Source of the DNA: Methyloprofundus sp.
GTDB taxonomy: Bacteria > Pseudomonadota > Gammaproteobacteria > Methylococcales > Methylomonadaceae
Assembly: GCA_028599115.1 (NCBI GenBank)
Contig: JAQRMR010000053.1
Location: 1 to 44,491 of the forward strand
DNA: 44,491 nucleotides
Direction of reading: 5' to 3'
Position numbers and translations under genes: made by a program
Notes under the pieces: model-generated
Databases searched by the model: none
The model's input: only the letters and a program-made list of their open reading frames with translations
What the model was told of the DNA's origin: nothing
In this document: in pieces, positions 41,159 to 44,491 of the stretch
Layout of the letters: the number at the start of each line of letters is the position of its first letter
How positions within the stretch are numbered: position 1 is the stretch's first letter

Positions 41159-42172
41159 ATGGCGATTAAAATTGCAATTAATGGGTATGGTCGTATTGGG
41201 CGTAATATCGTGCGTGCAGTGTATGAAAATAATCGTACTAGCGAAATAAAAGTTGTCGCTATTAATGATTTAGGTGATGCTGAAACAAACGCACATTTAA
41301 CGCAATACGATACAGTACAAGGAAAATTTCCTTTTGAAGTGAGCGTAGAAGGGGACTATATTGTCATTAATGGCGATAAAATTCGCGTTTTTGCTGAAAG
41401 AAACCCGGCTGATATTCCTTGGGGGGAAGTTGGTGTTGATGTGGTTCATGAGTGTACAGGTATTTTCAATAACAAAGAAAAAGCCTCTGCACATATAAAA
41501 GCAGGCGCTAAAAAAGTTATTATTTCTGCACCAGGTGGTGAGGATGTTGATGCAACGATTGTTTATGGTGTGAACCATGACATATTAAAATCATCAGATA
41601 CTGTTATTTCTAATGCATCATGCACAACAAACTGTTTAGCACCTTTAGTTAAGCCACTCATTGACGGTATTGGTATTGAATCTGGTTTAATGACAACCAT
41701 TCACTCTTATACCAATGATCAAGTATTAACTGATGTATATCATAAAGATTTACGTCGCGCACGTTCTGCAACGCAATCAATGATTCCTACCAAAACAGGT
41801 GCAGCAGCGGCTGTAGGATTAGTTTTGCCTGAAATGAAAGGAAAGTTAGACGGTTTTGCAATGCGTGTACCAACCATTAATGTATCAGTTGTTGATTTAA
41901 CGTTTGTTGCTTCAAGAGCAACAACCATTGAAGAAATTGATTCATTACTAACAGCGGCATCAGAAGGTCCATTAAAAGGCGTTTTAAATATCAACCGTAA
42001 ACCGCTTGTTTCAATGGATTTTAATCATGATGCGGCTTCATCAACGTATGAAGCAAGCTTAACTAAAGTCACTGGCGGTACTTTAGTGAAAGTTTTATCT
42101 TGGTATGACAATGAGTGGGGCTTTTCAAACCGTATGATAGACACCACTATTGCACTAATGAATGCAAAGTAA
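41159..42172 (+). CDS. gap: Glyceraldehyde-3-phosphate dehydrogenase, type I
   Basis: [43 protein letters not shown] 41159 preceded by AGGAG. Confidence 0.97.
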   Translation: MAIKIAINGYGRIGRNIVRAVYENNRTSEIKVVAINDLGDAETNAHLTQYDTVQGKFPFEVSVEGDYIVINGDKIRVFAERNPADIPWGEVGVDVVHECTGIFNNKEKASAHIKAGAKKVIISAPGGEDVDATIVYGVNHDILKSSDTVISNASCTTNCLAPLVKPLIDGIGIESGLMTTIHSYTNDQVLTDVYHKDLRRARSATQSMIPTKTGAAAAVGLVLPEMKGKLDGFAMRVPTINVSVVDLTFVASRATTIEEIDSLLTAASEGPLKGVLNINRKPLVSMDFNHDAASSTYEASLTKVTGGTLVKVLSWYDNEWGFSNRMIDTTIALMNAK

Positions 42173-42200
42173 TATTTCTGACGCATTTTAAAGGTACACT

Positions 42201-42250
42201 AGGGTTAGTTTATTGAGGCGCAAATGCTTTAGTAAGCTAACCCTTTTTAT
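42201..42250 (+). terminator. Terminator between gap and pyk
   Basis: agggttagttta...taagctaaccct followed by ttttatttt. Confidence 0.7.
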
Positions 42251-42279
42251 TTTCTGTTTTATAAACTATGTGAATTGAT

Positions 42280-43737
42280 ATGACTGCATTAAGAAGAACT
42301 AAAATTGTCGCTACCTTAGGCCCTGCAACAGATGACCTAGAAGTGCTTGAAAAACTATTTTATGCGGGTATTGATGTTGTACGTTTAAATTTTTCCCACG
42401 GAAAAGCACAAGATCATATTGATCGAGCAAAACAAATCCGTGCGATGGCTAAAAAAACAGGGCGTAGAGTAGGTATTCTTGCCGATTTACAAGGCCCTAA
42501 AATTAGAATTTCACGTTTTGCAAACGATAAAGTTTGGTTAAATGAAGGTCAGTACTTTGCTTTAGATATTAATTTAGGTGAAGAAGAAGGTGATTATGGG
42601 CAAGTGGGAATTACTTATGAGCCGCTTTCGCGTGAAGTAAAAAAAGGTAGCCGATTATTATTAGATGATGGGCGTATTGTTTTAGATGTTGATAAGGTCG
42701 AACAAGGCAGAGTGAGTTGTACTGTTGTTGTGGGTGGGCAACTTTCTAATAATAAAGGTATTAACTTATTAGGGGGAGGCTTATCTGCAGCGGCTTTAAC
42801 AGACAAAGATAAAAAAGACATTAAAACCATTGCTAAAATAAAAGCGGATTTTGTTGCTATTTCTTTCCCGCGTTCTGCAAAAGATATGCATGAAGCAAGG
42901 GAATTGTTAACGGCGGCAGGATGTGATGCAAGCCTTGTTGCGAAAATGGAACGTGCAGAAGCGATGGAGGTAATGGATGAAATTATTTTGGCATCTGATG
43001 TGATTATGGTTGCGCGTGGGGATTTAGGGGTAGAAATTGGTGATGCGAATTTACCTGCTGCTCAAAAACGCTTAATTAAGCGTGCAAGACAGTTAAATCG
43101 AGCTGTTATTACCGCGACACAAATGATGGAGTCTATGATTGAAAATCCTATCCCTACTCGTGCAGAAGTGTTTGATGTTGCCAATGCTGTGGTTGATGGC
43201 ACGGATGCTATTATGTTATCTGCAGAAACTGCGATGGGAAAATACCCGGTACAAACGGTAGAGGCAATGTCGCGTGTTTGTGTAGAAACAGAAAAGCAGC
43301 GGAGTGTTCGAGTTTCCAAGCACAGAGTTGATATGCAATTTGAGCGTGTTGATTTAGCCATTGCTATGGGAGCGATGTATATGGCTAATCACATGAATAC
43401 CCAAGGTATTATTTCTTTAACTCAGTCGGGTTCAGCACCTTTATGGATGTCACGAATTAGCTCAGGTTTGCCTATTTTTGCATTTAGCAATCAAGAGGCA
43501 ACCTTAGGCAAAGTGACTTTATATCGAGGGGTTATCCCGGTCTATTTATCCTTAAAATCGACTGACCAAGCTATATTAAATCAATCGGCATTAAAAACAT
43601 TAACAGATTTAAATTATGCTCAGGTAGGTGACACTTATATTATTACCCAAGGTGATTTAAGTAATAAGTCTGGTGGTACGAATGCTTTAAAAGTTATTTC
43701 AGTTGAGGAAGATGAAAAAAAGCAGGCGACATCGTAA
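42280..43737 (+). CDS. pyk: Pyruvate kinase
   Basis: [83 protein letters not shown]. Confidence 0.97.
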   Translation: MTALRRTKIVATLGPATDDLEVLEKLFYAGIDVVRLNFSHGKAQDHIDRAKQIRAMAKKTGRRVGILADLQGPKIRISRFANDKVWLNEGQYFALDINLGEEEGDYGQVGITYEPLSREVKKGSRLLLDDGRIVLDVDKVEQGRVSCTVVVGGQLSNNKGINLLGGGLSAAALTDKDKKDIKTIAKIKADFVAISFPRSAKDMHEARELLTAAGCDASLVAKMERAEAMEVMDEIILASDVIMVARGDLGVEIGDANLPAAQKRLIKRARQLNRAVITATQMMESMIENPIPTRAEVFDVANAVVDGTDAIMLSAETAMGKYPVQTVEAMSRVCVETEKQRSVRVSKHRVDMQFERVDLAIAMGAMYMANHMNTQGIISLTQSGSAPLWMSRISSGLPIFAFSNQEATLGKVTLYRGVIPVYLSLKSTDQAILNQSALKTLTDLNYAQVGDTYIITQGDLSNKSGGTNALKVISVEEDEKKQATS

Positions 43738-43895
43738 TACCCTTTTATTAGGTAAGGGATTGAAAAAAAAACGGAATTATTTTTTATGATATAATTTACT
43801 AAGTATTTAAAACTTTAGGTACGGAAGTGAGTGAGTATATTTAGACACCCACTTTAAATTACAATAACAATTAATTAACGAGGTTAATTTTTCTA

Positions 43896-44303
43896 ATGAG
43901 TTTATTAAAAACAGCTGTACTAGCTCTATCACTTAGCACTGCAATGATGGCAGTATCTCCTTCTGTAATGGCTAAAGAGAAGAAGGGTGGAAAAATTCAA
44001 AATCAATCAGGTGCAGAAGTTTTAGTTGCATTTGATGATTCAATTGCTGCAATCGAAGCCGCATCAGAAGCTTTAAACTCAGGTGTTGAGAAAAAAGAAG
44101 TTTTAGCTTTAATGAAAAAAGCTAAACAAACTATGAACACAATTGAAAGTGCTACTGTCAATAGAGCAAAACAAAAAGCAAATAAGTACCTTAGAAACTC
44201 TCGTAAAGCTTTCAAAGCAAACGATATGGGCGAAGCTGCAGAACAAATGGCTTTAGCTGTTGAGGCTGTAAAAGATCTTAAAAGTATTTACTTAAACTTC
44301 TAA
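43896..44303 (+). CDS. Small exported helical protein of unknown function
   Basis: Signal peptide (MSLLKTAVLALSLSTAMMAVSPSVMA), then ~110 aa predicted all-alpha, Ala/Lys-rich. Confidence 0.65.
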   Translation: MSLLKTAVLALSLSTAMMAVSPSVMAKEKKGGKIQNQSGAEVLVAFDDSIAAIEAASEALNSGVEKKEVLALMKKAKQTMNTIESATVNRAKQKANKYLRNSRKAFKANDMGEAAEQMALAVEAVKDLKSIYLNF

Positions 44304-44330
44304 AGAAAGAATATTTTTTAGATAAAAAGT

Positions 44331-44373
44331 AAAGGAGAGGCTGCAATATTTGCAGCCTCTCCTTTTTTTTGCC
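44331..44373 (+). terminator. Strong Rho-independent terminator
   Basis: Perfect 16-bp stem aaaggagaggctgcaa / ttgcagcctctccttt, 3-nt loop, T8 tract. Confidence 0.9.
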
Positions 44374-44491
44374 TAAAATTTAGTGACATTTTTGAATTTT
44401 GTCCTGACACTCTGATATTTTATAGTGCGTAGGGTGACCTTAAGATGACCACCTATGCTAAGTCATATTAAGCAACGCCGGAAAACGCTGA

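Noticed and set aside
1-44491. CRISPR array, tRNA, rRNA, prophage, toxin-antitoxin or restriction systems
   Set aside because: Scanned for; no repeat-spacer pattern, cloverleaf, or recognisable defence/phage proteins in the ORF set.

Overview
AT-rich gammaproteobacterial chromosome segment. The gene content (hopanoid operon, mtdA/serine-cycle genes, membrane-anchored copper proteins) suggests a type I (Methylococcales-like) methanotroph; this is inferred from gene content only. From left to right: DUF2835, htpX, a NUDIX hydrolase and a YajR-like MFS transporter; cobalamin genes (cobD/cbiB/cobQ); a lipoprotein, mltF and pgi; a + strand cluster of membrane-tethered copper proteins (an exported protein with a predicted mature N-terminal His, a two-domain multicopper oxidase with a C-terminal TM, a Met/His-rich cupredoxin) followed by a YqaA-like protein, an orphan membrane protein, an SMT/tocopherol-MT-like methyltransferase, a YceI protein and a His-rich lipoprotein; a sulfotransferase-like ORF and ctaG; a tightly packed hopanoid operon (squalene synthase-shc-hpnG-hpnN-hpnO-dxs) with hpnH and an hpnM-like gene on the other side; a C1/serine-cycle block (mtdA-gck-glyA-fhs, with divergent mdh); then an IMPase, pckA, gap, pyk and a small exported helical protein. 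Two short non-autonomous transposon-like elements with terminal inverted repeats and flanking direct repeats were found at 30361-30476 and 39136-39258. The best candidate for an undescribed system is the copper/isoprenoid-methyltransferase cluster at 10677-17299. No tRNA, rRNA, CRISPR array or complete IS was recognised.
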